A DNA stretch of 64,000 nt from Atherix ibis (taxonomy: Eukaryota > Arthropoda > Insecta > Diptera > Athericidae), in NCBI GenBank assembly GCA_958298945.1, contig CATQJD010000003.1, forward strand, positions 1 through 64,000, in the 5' to 3' direction. Shown one piece after another: positions 1 through 11,930 of the stretch. The notes under the pieces are model-generated. The model saw nothing but the letters and a program-made list of their open reading frames with translations, did not search any database and was not told where the DNA came from. The position numbers and the translations under genes were made by a program. Position 1 is the stretch's first letter. Each line of letters opens with the position of its first letter.

Positions 1-1375
1 CACATTCCTCTTAAATATACTGCTTCATATTCCTCTTAAACATACTATTTCATATTCCTCTTAAACATACTATTTCATATTCCTCTTAAACATACTACTT
101 CATATTCCTCTTAAACAAAGTACTTCTAATTCCTCTTAAATATACTACTTCATATTCCTCTTTAACATACTACTTCATATTCCTCTTAAACATACTACTT
201 CATATTCCTCTTAAATATAATACTTCATATTCCTCTTAAACATACTACTTTATATTCCTTTTAAACATACTACTTCATATTCCTCTTAAACATACTACTT
301 CATATTCCTCTTAAACATACTACTTCATATTCCTCTTAAACATACTACTGCATATTCCTCTTAAATATACCACTTCATATTCCTCTTAAATATACTACTT
401 CATATTCATCTTAAACATACTACTTCATATTCATCTTAAACATACTACTTCATATTCCTCTTAAACAAACTACTTCATATTCCTCTTAAACATACTACTT
501 CATATTCCTCTTAAACATACTACTTCATATTCCTCTTAAACAAACTACTTCATATTCCTCTTAAATACACTACTTCATATTCCTCTTAAACATACTACTT
601 CATATTCCTCTTAAATATACTACTTCATATTCCTCTTAAATATACTACTTTATATTCCTCTTAAAAATACTACTTCATATTCCTCTTAAATATACTACTT
701 CATATTCCTCTCAAACATACTGCTTCATATTTCTCTTAAACATACTACTTCATATTGATCTTAAACATACTACTTCATATTCCTCTTAAACATACTACTT
801 CATATTCCTCTTAAACATACTGCTTCATATTCCTCTTAAACATACTACTTCATATTCCTCTTAAATATACTACTTCATATTCCTCTTAAACAAACTACTT
901 CATATTCCTCTTAAATATACTACTTCATATTCCTCTTAAATATACTACTTCATATTCCTCTTAAACATACTACTTCATATTCCTCTTAAACATACTACTT
1001 CACATTCCTCTTAAACATACTACTTCATATTCCTCTTAAACATACTACTTCACATTCCTCTTAAACATACTACTTCATATTCCTCTTAAACATACTATTT
1101 CATATTCCTCTTAAATATACTACTTCATATATCTCTTAAAAATACTACTTCATATTCCTCTTAAACATACTACTTCATATTCCTCTTAAACATACTACTT
1201 CATATTCCTCTTAAACATACTACTTCATATTCCTCTTAAACATACTACTTCATATTCCTCATAAATATAGTACTTCATATTCCTCTTAAACATACTACTT
1301 CACATTCCTCTTAAACATACTGCTTCATATTCCTCTTAAACATACTACTTCATATTCCTCTTAAACATACTACTT

Positions 1376-1401
1376 CACATTCCTTTCTAAACATATTATT
1401 T
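1376..1401 (+). repeat. 26-bp length-variant monomer (CCTTTCTAAAC type)
   Basis: The first monomer of abnormal length. It reads CACATTCCTTTCTAAAC and then continues normally, one base longer than usual, and moves the array phase from 1 to 2 (mod 25). The same variant recurs at 1952, 2102, 3402 and 4777, so it is probably one event spread by duplication. This copy also has ATATTATTT at its end, which the others lack. Confidence 0.95.
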
Positions 1402-1951
1402 CATATTCCTCTTAAATATACTACTTCATATTCCTCTTAAACATACTACTTAACATTCCTCTGAAACATACTACTTCATAATCCTCTTAAATATACTACT
1501 TCATATTCCTCTTAAACAAACTACTTCATATTCCTCTTAAACATACTACTTCATATTCCTCTTAAACATACTACTTCATATTCCTCTTAAATATAATACT
1601 TCATATTCCACTTAAATATACTACTTCATATTCCTCTTAAACATACTACTTCATATTCCTCTTAAACATACTACTTCATATTCCTCTTAAACATACTACT
1701 TCATATTCCTCTTAAACATACTACTTCATATTCCTCTTAAACATACTACTTCACATTCCTCTTAAAGATACTGCTTCATATTCCTCTTAAACATACTACT
1801 TCATATTCCTCTTAAACATACTACTGCATATTCCTCTTAAACATACTACTTCACATTCCTCTTAAACATACTACTTCACATTCCTGTTAAACATACTGCT
1901 TCATATTCCTCTTAAACATACTACTTCATATTCCTCTTAAACATACTACTT

Positions 1952-1977
1952 CACATTCCTTTCTAAACATACTATTT
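1952..1977 (+). repeat. 26-bp length-variant monomer, second copy
   Basis: Carries the CCTTTCTAAAC tag, 576 bp (23 monomers plus the extra base) after the first copy. It is followed by a C16T monomer, a consensus-like monomer, and then a shortened monomer starting AACATT, a cassette also seen in part after 1376. Confidence 0.95.
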
Positions 1978-2027
1978 CATATTCCTATTAAATATACTAC
2001 TTCATATTCCTCTTAAACATACTACTT

Positions 2028-2051
2028 AACATTCCTCTTAAAATACTACTT
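2028..2051 (+). repeat. 24-bp monomer, one base deleted
   Basis: Reads AACATTCCTCTTAAAATAC, so one base of AAACATAC is lost. The phase falls by one here and is restored by the 26-bp monomer at 2102. No other copy of this deletion was found. The related AACATTCC monomers at about 1452, 2178 and 3478 have full length. Confidence 0.9.
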
Positions 2052-2101
2052 CATATTCCTCTTAAACATACTACTTCATATTCCTCTTAAACATACTACT
2101 T

Positions 2102-2127
2102 CACATTCCTTTCTAAACATACTATTT
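2102..2127 (+). repeat. 26-bp length-variant monomer, third copy
   Basis: CCTTTCTAAAC tag, 150 bp after the second copy, near the left end of the first 1300-bp unit. The next monomer has TTCTTCTT (C8T), a partner variant also found after the copy at 3402. Confidence 0.95.
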
Positions 2128-3302
2128 CATATTCTTCTTAAATATACTACTTCGTATTCCTTTTAAACATACTACTTAACATTCCTCTTAAACATACTAC
2201 TTCATAATCCTCTTAAATATACTACTTCATATTCCTCTTAAACAAACTACTTCATATTCCTCTTAAACATACTACTTCATATTCCTCTTAAACATACTAC
2301 TTCATATTCCTCTTAAATATAATACTTCATATTCCACTTAAATATACTACTTCATATTCCTCTTAAACATACTACTTCATATTCCTCTTAAACATACTAC
2401 TTCATATTCCTCTTAAACATACTACTTCATATTCCTCTTAAACATACTACTTCATATTCCTCTTAAGCATACTACTTCACATTCCTCTTAAACATACTGC
2501 TTCATATTCCTCTTAAACATACTACTTCATATTCCTCTTAAACATACTACTGCATATTCCTCTTAAACATACTACTTCACATTCCTCTTAAACATACTAC
2601 TTCATATTCCTCTTAAACATACTACTGCATATTCCTCTTAAACATACTACTTCATATTCCTCTTAAACATACTACTTCATATTCCTCTTAAACATACTAC
2701 TTCACATTCCTCTTAAACATACTACCTTATATTCCTCTTAAACATACTACTTCACATTCCTCTTAAACATACTACTTCATATTCCTCTTAAACATACTAT
2801 TTCATATTCCTCTTAAATATACTACTTCATATATCTCTTAAAAATACTACTTCATATTCCTCTTAAACATACTACTTCATATTCCTCTTAAACATACTAC
2901 TTCATATTCCTCTTAAACATACTACTTCATATTCCTCTTAAACATACTACTTCATATTCCTCTTAAATATACTACTTCATATTCCTCTTAAACATACTAC
3001 TTCACATTCCTCTTAAATATACTGCTTCATATTCCTCTTAAACATACTACTTCATATTCCTCTTAAACATACTACTTCATATTCCTCTTAAACATACTAC
3101 TTCATATTCCTCTTAAACAAAGTACTTCATATTCCTCTTAAATATACTACTTCATATTCCTCTTTAACATACTACTTCATATTCCTCTTAAACATACTAC
3201 TTCATATTCCTCTTAAATATAATACTTCATATTCCTCTTAAACATACTACTTTATATTCCTTTTAAACATACTACTTCATATTCCTCTTAAACATACTAC
3301 TT

Positions 3303-3326
3303 CATATTCCTCTAAACAAACTACTT
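3303..3326 (+). repeat. 24-bp monomer, CCTCTAAAC type
   Basis: CCTCTTAAAC is reduced to CCTCTAAAC, and the monomer also carries T18A (ACAAAC). Identical monomers lie at 4603 and 5578, tagging the right end of each of the three 1.3-kb unit copies. Confidence 0.95.
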
Positions 3327-3401
3327 CATATTCCTCTTAAACATACTACTTCATATTCCTCTTAAACATACTACTTCATATTCCTCTTAAACATACTACT
3401 T

Positions 3402-3427
3402 CACATTCCTTTCTAAACATACTATTT
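3402..3427 (+). repeat. 26-bp length-variant monomer, fourth copy
   Basis: CCTTTCTAAAC tag, exactly 1300 bp from the copy at 2102, near the left end of the second 1.3-kb unit. A TTCTTCTTAAATAT monomer follows, as it does at 2128. Confidence 0.95.
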
Positions 3428-4602
3428 CATATTCTTCTTAAATATACTACTTCATATTCCTCTTAAACATACTACTTAACATTCCTCTTAAACATACTAC
3501 TTCATAATCCTCTTAAATATACTACTTCATATTCCTCTTAAACAAACTACTTCATATTCCTCTTAAACATACTACTTCATATTCCTCTTAAACATACTAC
3601 TTCATATTCCTCTTAAATATAATACTTCATATTCCACTTAAATATACTACTTCATATTCCTCTTAAACATACTACTTCATATTCCTCTTAAACATACTAC
3701 TTCATATTCCTCTTAAACATACTACTTCATATTCCTCTTAAACATACTACTTCATATTCCTCTTAAACATACTACTTCACATTCCTCTTAAACATACTGC
3801 TTCATATTCCTCTTAAACATACTACTTCATATTCCTCTTAAACATACTACTGCATATTCCTCTTAAACATACTACTTCACATTCCTCTTAAACATACTAC
3901 TTCATATTCCTCTTAAACATACTACTGCATATTCCTCTTAAACATACTACTTCATATTCCTCTTAAACATACTACTTCATATTCCTCTTAAACATACTAC
4001 TTCACATTCCTCTTAAACATACTACTTCATATTCCTCTTAAACATACTACTTCACATTCCTCTTAAACATACTACTTCATATTCCTCTTAAACATACTAT
4101 TTCATATTCCTCTTAAATATACTACTTCATATATCTCTTAAAAATACTACTTCATATTCCTCTTAAACATACTACTTCATATTCCTCTTAAACATACTAC
4201 TTCATATTCCTCTTAAACATACTACTTCATATTCCTCTTAAACATACTACTTCATATTCCTCTTAAATATACTACTTCATATTCCTCTTAAACATACTAC
4301 TTCACATTCCTCTTAAATATACTGCTTCATATTCCTCTTAAACATACTTCTTCATATTCCTCTTAAACATACTACTTCATATTCCTCTTAAACATACTAC
4401 TTCATATTCCTCTTAAACAAAGTACTTCATATTCCTCTTAAATATACTACTTCATATTCCTCTTTAACATACTACTTCATATTCCTCTTAAACATACTAC
4501 TTCATATTCCTCTTAAATATAATACTTCATATTCCTCTTAAACATACTACTTTATATTCCTTTTAAACATACTACTTCATATTCCTCTTAAACATACTAC
4601 TT

Positions 4603-4626
4603 CATATTCCTCTAAACAAACTACTT
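4603..4626 (+). repeat. 24-bp CCTCTAAAC monomer, second copy
   Basis: Exactly 1300 bp from 3303. The two monomers before it include the TTTATATTCCTTTTAAAC type, as in the other two copies, so a cassette of several monomers has been copied together. Confidence 0.95.
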
Positions 4627-4776
4627 CATATTCCTCTTAAACATACTACTTCATATTCCTCTTAAACATACTACTTCATATTCCCCTTAAACAAACTACT
4701 TCATATTCCTCTTAAATATACTACTTCATATTCCTCTTAAACATACTACTTCATATTCCTCTTAAACATACTACTT

Positions 4777-4802
4777 CACATTCCTTTCTAAACATACTAA
4801 TT
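4777..4802 (+). repeat. 26-bp length-variant monomer, fifth copy
   Basis: Last copy of the CCTTTCTAAAC tag in the window. It ends ACTAATT where the others end ACTATTT, a private change. No monomer of this type was seen after 5 kb, so this lineage is confined to the left end. Confidence 0.95.
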
Positions 4803-5577
4803 CATATTCCTCTTAAATATACTACTTCATATTCCTCTTAAACATACTACTTAACATTCCTCTTAAACATACTACTTCATATTCCTCTTAAATATACTAC
4901 TTCATATTCCACTTAAATATACTACTTGATATTCCTCTTAAACATACTACTTCATATTCCTCTTAAACATACTACTTCATATTCCTCTTAAACATACTAC
5001 TTCATATTCCTCTTAAACATACTACTTCATATTCCTCTTAAACATACTACTTCACATTCCTCTTAAACATACTGCTTCATATTCCTCTTAAACATACTAC
5101 TTCATATTCCTCTTAAACATACTACTGCATATTCCTCTTAAACATACTACTTCATATTCCTCTTAAACATACTACTTCATATTCCTCTTAAACATACTAC
5201 TGCATATTTCTCTTAAACATACTACTTCATATTCCTCTTAAACATACTACTTCATATTCCTTTTAAACATAATACTTCACATTCCTCTTAAATATACTGC
5301 TTCATATTCCTCTTAAACATACTACTTCATATTCCTCTTAAACATACTACTTCATATTCCTCTTAAACATACTACTTCATATTCCTCTTAAACAAAGTAC
5401 TTCATATTCCTCTTAAATATACTACTTCATATTCCTCTTTAACATACTACTTCATATTCCTCTTAAACATACTACTTCATATTCCTCTTAAATATAATAC
5501 TTCATATTCCTCTTGAACATACTACTTTATATTCCTTTTAAACATACTACTTCATATTCCTCTTAAACATACTACTT

Positions 5578-5601
5578 CATATTCCTCTAAACAAACTACT
5601 T
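5578..5601 (+). repeat. 24-bp CCTCTAAAC monomer, third copy
   Basis: 975 bp (39 monomers) from the copy at 4603. From here to 10951 the phase stays at 2 (mod 25) for about 5.3 kb, so I find no uncompensated indel in that stretch. Confidence 0.95.
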
Positions 5602-6960
5602 CATATTCCTCTTAAACATACTACTTCATATTCCTCTTAAACATACTACTTCATATTCCTCTTAAACATACTACTTCATATTCCTCTTAAACATACTACT
5701 TCATATACCTCTTAAACATACTACTTCATATTCCTCTTAAACATACTACTTCATATTCCTCTTATATATACTACTTCATATTCCTCTTAAATATACTACT
5801 TCAAATTCATCTTAAACATAGTACTTCATATTCCTCTTAAACATACTACTTCATATTCCTCCTAAACATACTACTTCACATTCCTCTTAAATAAACTACT
5901 TCATATTCCTCTTAAGCATACAACTTCATATTCCACTTAAATATACTACTTCGTATTCCTCTTAAACATACTAATGCATATTCCTCTTAAACATACTACT
6001 TCATATTCCTCTTAAACATACTACTTCATATTCCTCTTAAACATACTACTTAATATTCCTCTTAAACATACTACTTCATATTCCTCTTAAACATACTACA
6101 TCATATTCCTCTTAAATATACTACTTCATATTCCTCTTAAACATACTACTTCATATTCCTCTTAAACATACTACTCCAAATTTCTCTTAAACATACTGCT
6201 TCATATTCCTCTTAAATATACTACTTCATATTCCTCTTAAATATACTACTTCATATTCCTCTTAAACATACTGCTTCATGTTCCTCTTAAACATACTACT
6301 TCATATTCCTCTTAAACATACTACTTCATATTCCTCTTAAACATACTGCTTCATATTCCTCTTAAACATACTACTACATATTCCTCCTAAATATACTACT
6401 TCATATTCCTCTTAAACATACTACTTCATATTCCTCTTAAACATACTACTTCATATTCCTCTTAAGCATACTACTTCATATTCCTCTTAAACATACTACT
6501 TCATATTCCTCTTAAACATACTACTTCATATTCCTCTTAAACATACTACTTCATATTCCCTTTAAATATACTACTTCATATTCCTCTTAAACAAACTACT
6601 TCATATTCCTCTTAAATATACTACTTCATATTCCTCTTAAACATACTACTTCATATTCCTCTTAAACATACTACTTCATATTCCTCCTAAACATACTACT
6701 TCATATTCCTCTTAAATATACTACTTCATATTCTTCTTAAACATATTACTTCATATTCCTCTTAAATATACTACTTCATATTCCTCTTAAACATACTACT
6801 TCACATTCCTCTTAAACATACTACTTCATATTCCTCTTAAACATACTACTTCATATTCCTCTTAAATATACTACTTCATATTCCTCTTAAACATACTACT
6901 TCATATTCCTCTTAAACATACTGCTTCATATTACTCTTAAACATACTACTTCATATTCCT

Positions 6961-7160
6961 CTTACACATACTAATTCATATTCCTTTTAAATATACTACT
7001 TCACATTCCTCTTAAACATACTACTTCATATTCCTCTTAAATATACTACTTCATATTCCTCTTAAATATACTACTTCATATTCCTCTTAAACATACTACT
7101 TCATATTCCTCTTAAATATACTACCTCATATTCCTCGTACACATACTACTTCATATTTCT
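6961..7160 (+). repeat. 200-bp segment repeated 800 bp downstream
   Basis: Starts CTTACACATACTAATTC, passes a CCTTTTAAATAT monomer and ends near CCTCGTACACATAC. The same order occurs at 7761-7960. The 800-bp distance is 32 monomers. After the second copy the sequence departs, with CTTGAACGTTCTAC at about 7961. Confidence 0.9.
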
Positions 7161-7400
7161 CTTAAACATACTACTTCATATTCATCTTAAACATACTACT
7201 TCATATTCCTCTTAAACATACTACTTCAAATTCCTCTTAAATATACTACTTCATATTCCTCTTAAACAAACTACTTTATATTCCTCTTAAACATACTACT
7301 TCATATTCGTCTTAAAAATACTACTTCATATTCCTCTTAAATATACTACTTCATATACCTGTTAAACATACTACTTCATATTCCTCTTAAACATACTACT
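7151..7400 (+). repeat. 250-bp tandem duplication, copy 1
   Basis: Ten monomers with a distinctive order: TTTCTC, TTCATC, a consensus type, CAAATTCC, ACAAAC with TTTATATT, TTCGTCTTAAAAATAC, and TATACCTGTTAAAC. The same order restarts at 7401. TATACCTGTT lies near 7354 and 7604, and again near 8604. Confidence 0.92.
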
Positions 7401-7650
7401 TCATATTTCTCTTAAACATACTACTTCATATTCATCTTAAACATACTACTTCATATTCCTCTTAAACATACTACTTCAAATTCCTCTTAAATATACTACT
7501 TCATATTCCTCTTAAACAAACTACTTTATATTCCTCTTAAACATACTACTTCATATTCGTCTTAAAAATACTACTTCATATTCCTCTTAAATATACTACT
7601 TCATATACCTGTTAAACATACTACTTTATATTCCTCTTAAACATACTACT
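7401..7650 (+). repeat. 250-bp tandem duplication, copy 2
   Basis: In-register copy of the preceding ten monomers. Copies 2 and 3 share TTTATATT after TATACCTGTTAAAC, whereas copy 1 has TTCATATT. Copy 2 is therefore the closer relative of the copy at 8401. Confidence 0.92.
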
Positions 7651-7760
7651 TCATATTCCTCTTAAACTTTCTACTTCATATTCCTCTTAAATATACCAAT
7701 TCATATTCCTCTTAAACATACTACTACATATTCCCCTTAAACATACTACTTCATATTCCT

Positions 7761-7960
7761 CTTACACATACTAATTCATATTCCTTTTAAATATACTACT
7801 TCACATTCCTCTTAAACATACTACTTCATATTCCTCTTAAATATACTACTTCATATTCCTCTTAAATATACTACTTCATATTCCTCTTAAACATACTACT
7901 TCATATTCCTCTTAAATATACTACCTCATATTCCTCGTACACATACTACTTCATATTCCT
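7761..7960 (+). repeat. 200-bp segment, downstream copy
   Basis: Copy of 6961-7160 at +800 bp, including the paired variants CTTACACATACTAATTC and CCTCGTACACATAC. It is inserted between the two copies of the TATACCTGTT block, so its arrival came after or together with the 1000-bp duplication to its right. Confidence 0.9.
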
Positions 7961-8400
7961 CTTGAACGTTCTACTTCATATTCCTCTTAAACATACTACT
8001 TCATATTCCTCTTAAACATACTACTTCATATTCCTCTTAAATATACTACTTCATATTCCTCTTAAATATACTACATCATATTCCTCTTAAACATACTACT
8101 TCATATTCCTCTTAGACATACTACTTCATATTCCTCATAAACATACTACTTCATATTCCTCTTAAACACCCTACTTCACGTTCCTCTTAAACATACTACT
8201 TCATATTCCTCTTAAACATACTACTACATATTCCTCTTAAACATACTACTTCATATTCCTCTTAAGCATACTACTTCATATTCCTCTTAAACATACTACT
8301 TCATATTCCTCTTAAACATACTACTTCGTATTCCTCTTAAACATACTACTGCATATTCCTCTTAAACATACTACTTCATATTCCTCTTAAACATACTACT

Positions 8401-8760
8401 TCATATTTCTCTTAAACATACTACTTCATATTCATCTTAAACATACTACTTCATATTCCTCTTAAACATACTACTTCAAATTCCTCTTAAATATACTACT
8501 TCATATTCCTCTTAAACAAACTACTTTATATTCCTCTTAAACATACTACTTCATATTCGTCTTAAAAATACTACTTCATATTCCTCTTAAATATACTACT
8601 TCATATACCTGTTAAACATACTACTTTATATTCCTCTTAAACATACTACTTCATATTCCTCTTAAACTTTCTACTTCATATTCCTCTTAAATATACCAAT
8701 TCATATTCCTCTTAAACATACTACTACATATTCCCCTTAAACATACTACTTCATATTCCT
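8401..8760 (+). repeat. Third copy of the TATACCTGTT block (+1000 bp)
   Basis: Matches 7401-7760 at exactly 1000 bp (40 monomers). It extends beyond the ten-monomer core through CTTAAACTTTCTAC (7661 to 8661), ATACCAATTC and a TTCCCCTT monomer (about 7731 to 8731). It diverges at 8763, where CTTAAGC replaces CTTACAC. Confidence 0.92.
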
Positions 8761-9324
8761 CTTAAGCATACTACTTCATATTCCTCTTAAACATACTACT
8801 TCATATTCCTCTTAAATATACTACTTCGTATTCCTCTTAAACATACTACTTCATATTCCTCTTAAACATACTACTTCATATTCCTCTCAAACATACTACT
8901 TCATATTCATCTTAAACATACTACTTCATATTCCTCTTAAATATACTACTTCATATTCCTCTTAAATATACTACTTCGTATTCCTCTTAAACATACTACT
9001 TCATATTCCTCTTAAACGTTCTACTTCATATTCCTCTTAAATATACTACTTCATATTCCTCTTAAATATACTACTTCATATTCCTCTTAAACATACTACT
9101 TCATATTCCTCTTAAACATACTACTTCATATTCCTCTTAAACATACTACTTCACACTCCTCTTAAATATACTACTTTATATTCCTCTTAAATATACTACT
9201 TCGTTTTCCTCTTAAACATACTACTGCATATTCCTCTAAAACATACTACTTCATATTCCTCTTAAACATACTACTTCATATTCCTCTTAAACATACTACT
9301 TCATATTCCTCTTAAACATACTAC

Positions 9325-9725
9325 TTCATATACCTCTTAAACATACTACTTCATATTCCTCTTAAACATACTACTTCATATTCCTCTTAAATATACTACT
9401 TCATATTCCTCTTAAATATACTATTTCATATTCATCTTAAACATACTACTTCATATTCATCTTAAACATACTACTTCATATTCCTCCTAAACATACTACT
9501 TCACATTCCTCTTAAATATACTACTTCATATTCCTCTTAAACATACAACTTCATATTCCACTTAAATATACTACTTCGTATTCCTCTTAAACATACTACT
9601 GCATATTCCTCTTAAACATACTACTTCATATTCCTCTTAAACATACTACTTCATATTCCTCTTAAACATACTACTTCATATTCCTCTTAAACATACTACT
9701 TCATATTCCTCTTAAACATACTACT
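9325..9725 (+). repeat. Copy of the 5.7-6.1 kb segment (+3625 bp)
   Basis: Landmarks at 145 monomers' distance: ATACCT 5705 to 9330, CATACAACT 5917 to 9542, then TTCCACTT and CGTATT in both. The next monomer is ACTAATGC at about 5967 but ACTACTGC at 9592, so one copy has changed. Extents are approximate. Confidence 0.75.
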
Positions 9726-10951
9726 TCATATTCCTCTTATATATACTACTTCATATTCCTCTTAAACATACTACTTCATATTCCTCTTAAACATACTACT
9801 TCACATTCCTCTTAAGCATACTGCTTCATATTCCTCTTAAATATACTACTTCATATTCCTCTTAAATATACTACTTCATATTCCTCTTAAACATACTACT
9901 TCATATTCCTCTTAAACATACTACTTCATATTCCTCTTAAACATACTACTTCGTATTCCTCTTAAACATACTACTTCATATTCCTCTTAAACATACTACT
10001 TCATATTCCTCTCAAACATACTACTTCATATTCATCTTAAACATACTACTTCATATTCCTCTTAAATATACTACTTCATATTCCTCTTAAACATACTACT
10101 TCATATTCCTCTTAAGCATACTACTTCATATTCCTCTTAAACATACTACTTCATATTCCTCTTAAATATACTACTTCATATTCCCTTTAAATATACTACT
10201 TCATATTCCTCTTAAACATACTACTTCATATTCCTCTTAAACATACTACTTCATATTCCTCTTAAACATACTACTTCATATTCCTCTTAAACATACTACT
10301 TCATATTCCTCTTAAACATACTACTTCATATTCCTCTTAAACATACTACTTCATATTCCTCTTAAACATACTTCTTCATATTCATCTTAAACATACTACT
10401 TCATATTCCTCTTAAACATACTACTTCATATTCCAGTTAAATATACTACTTCGTATTCCTCTTAAACATACTACTTCATATTCCTCTTAAACATACTACT
10501 TCGTATTCCTCTTAAACATACTACTGCATATTTCTCTTAAACATACTACTTCATATTCCTCTTAAACATACTACTTCATATTCCTCTTAAACATACTGCT
10601 TCATATTCCTCTTAAACATACTACTTCATATTCCTCTTAAACATACTACTTCATATTCCTCTTAAATATACTACTTCATATTCCTCTTAAACATACTACT
10701 TCATATTCCTCTTAAACATACTACTTCATATTCCTCTTAAACATACTACTTCATATTCCTCTTAAATATACTACTTTATATTCATCTTAAACATACTACT
10801 TCATATTCCACTTAAACATACTACTTCATATTCCTCTTAAACATACTACTTCATATTCCTCTTAAACATACTACTTCATATTCCTCTTAAACATACTACT
10901 TCATATTCCTCTTAAACATACTACTTCATATTCCTCCTAAGCATACTACTT

Positions 10952-10975
10952 CAGATTCTCTTAAACATACTACTT
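10952..10975 (+). repeat. 24-bp monomer, CAGATTCTC
   Basis: CATATTCCTC is replaced by CAGATTCTC: one C is lost and G replaces T3. No second copy was found, so this is a private event. The phase goes from 2 to 1 (mod 25). Confidence 0.92.
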
Positions 10976-11219
10976 CATTATCCTCTTAAACATACTGCTT
11001 CATATTCCTCTTAAACATACTACTTCATATTCCTCTTAAACATACTACTTCATATTCCTCCTAAATATACTACTTCATATTCTTCTTAAACATACTACTT
11101 CATATTCCTCTTAAACATACTACTTCATATTCCTCTTAAACATACTACTTCATATTCCTCTTAAACATACTACTTCATATTCATCTTAAGCATACTACTT
11201 CATATTCCTCCTAAACATA

Positions 11220-11760
11220 CTACTTCATATTCCACCTTAATATACTACTTCGTATTCCTCTTAAACATACTACTTCATATTTCTCTTAAACATGCCACTT
11301 CATATTCCTCTTAAATTTACTACTTCATATTACTCTTAAATATACTACGTCATATTCCTCTTAAGCATACTACTGCATATTCCCTTTAAATATACTACTT
11401 CGTATACCTCTTAAACATATTACTTCATATTCATCTTTAACGTACTACTTCATATTCCTCTTAAAGATACTACTTCATATTCCTCTTAAACATACTACTT
11501 CATATTCCTCCTAAACGTACTACTTCATATTCATCTTAAACATACTACTTCATATTCCTCTTAAATATACAACTTCTTATTCCTCTTAAACAAACTACTT
11601 TATATTCCTCTTAAACATACTACTTCATATTCATCTTAAACATACTACTTCATATTCCTCTTAAACATACTACTTCATATTCCTCTTAAACATACTACTT
11701 CATATTATCTTAAACATACTACTTCATATTCCTCTTAAATATACTACTTCATATTCCTCT
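11220..11760 (+). repeat. CCACCTTAATATAC marker region, older copy
   Basis: Contains the rare monomer CCACCTTAATATAC followed by CGTATT (11232), then CATCTTTAAC (11432), CTTAAAGATAC and CCTCCTAAACGTAC. The same succession appears near 17.95-18.6 kb and 24.08-24.7 kb, with CATCTTT at 18329 and 24451. The distance 11432 to 18329 is 6897 bp. This copy has diverged most: it has CATCTTTAACGTAC where the later copies have CATCTTTAACATAC. Confidence 0.75.
11701..11724 (+). repeat. 24-bp monomer, CATATTATCTT
   Basis: One base is lost and the CC is gone, giving CATATTATCTTAAAC. It is probably a deletion in a C8A (TTCATC) monomer. Private; the phase becomes 0 (mod 25) and stays there until 16299. Confidence 0.92.
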
Positions 11761-11930
11761 TAAATATACTACTTCATATTCATCTTAAACATACTACTTC
11801 ATATTCCTCTTAAACATACTACTTCATATTCCTCTTAAACATACTACTTCATATTCCTCTTAAACATACTACTTCATATTCATCTTAAACATAATACTTC
11901 ATATTCCTCTTAAACATACTTCTTCATATT

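Larger units (their letters stand above)
1..2079 (+). repeat. Left segment of the array, weakly ordered
   Basis: Mostly consensus and C16T monomers, with many private substitutions and no clean tandem higher-order unit inside the segment. It shares rare markers with the block to its right. CAAAG at 116 recurs at 3118, 4418 and 5393. The ATCTCTTAAAAATAC monomer at 1131 recurs at 2833 and 4133. CATAATCCT at 1477 recurs at 2203 and 3503. The long distances to the first copies (3002, 1702 and 726 bp) contrast with the tight 1300-bp spacing further right. I infer that this segment holds older, scattered relatives of the 1.3-kb unit. Confidence 0.75.
2080..3379 (+). repeat. 1300-bp higher-order unit, copy 1
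   Basis: A unit of 52 monomers. Landmarks repeat exactly 1300 bp downstream: the 26-bp monomer 2102 to 3402, CATAATCCT 2203 to 3503, ATCTCTTAAAAATAC 2833 to 4133, CAAAG 3118 to 4418, and the 24-bp monomer 3303 to 4603. One +1 and one -1 monomer in each unit cancel, which is why the offset is an exact multiple of 25. Differences from copy 2 include CGTATTCCTTTT in copy 1 where copy 2 has CATATTCCTCTT (about 2153 against 3453). The limits are approximate, set where sequence beside the 26-bp monomer stops matching. Confidence 0.88.
3380..4679 (+). repeat. 1300-bp higher-order unit, copy 2
   Basis: Matches copy 1 landmark for landmark at +1300 bp. The end near 4680 is visible: copy 1 continues with TTCCTCTTAAACATACT before its junction, whereas after 4680 the array reads TTCCCCTTAAACAAACT. 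So few monomers differ from copy 1 that the duplication looks recent compared with the flanks. Its 26-bp monomer at 3402 and 24-bp monomer at 4603 keep the overall phase unchanged. Confidence 0.88.
4680..5655 (+). repeat. Shortened third copy of the 1.3-kb unit
   Basis: Offsets from copy 2 shrink stepwise through this block: 1375 bp at the 26-bp monomer (3402 to 4777), 1275 bp at the CCACTT monomer (3634 to 4909), and 975 bp at CAAAG (4418 to 5393) and at the 24-bp monomer (4603 to 5578). Each step is a whole number of monomers, so about four extra monomers at the left end and sixteen lost further in account for it. I read this as a third tandem copy remodelled by in-register gains and losses. 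Confidence 0.8.
5656..11700 (+). repeat. Mosaic segment with several short duplications
   Basis: No single unit dominates. Separate duplications recur at 250, 800, 1000 and 3625 bp. The 3625-bp pair links about 5.7-6.1 kb with 9.3-9.7 kb: ATACCT 5705 to 9330, and CATACAACT 5917 to 9542 followed in both by CCACTT and CGTATT monomers. The stretch 8.8-11.2 kb is mostly consensus and C16T monomers, with scattered CTTAAGC, CGTATT and CTGCTT variants. Confidence 0.75.
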
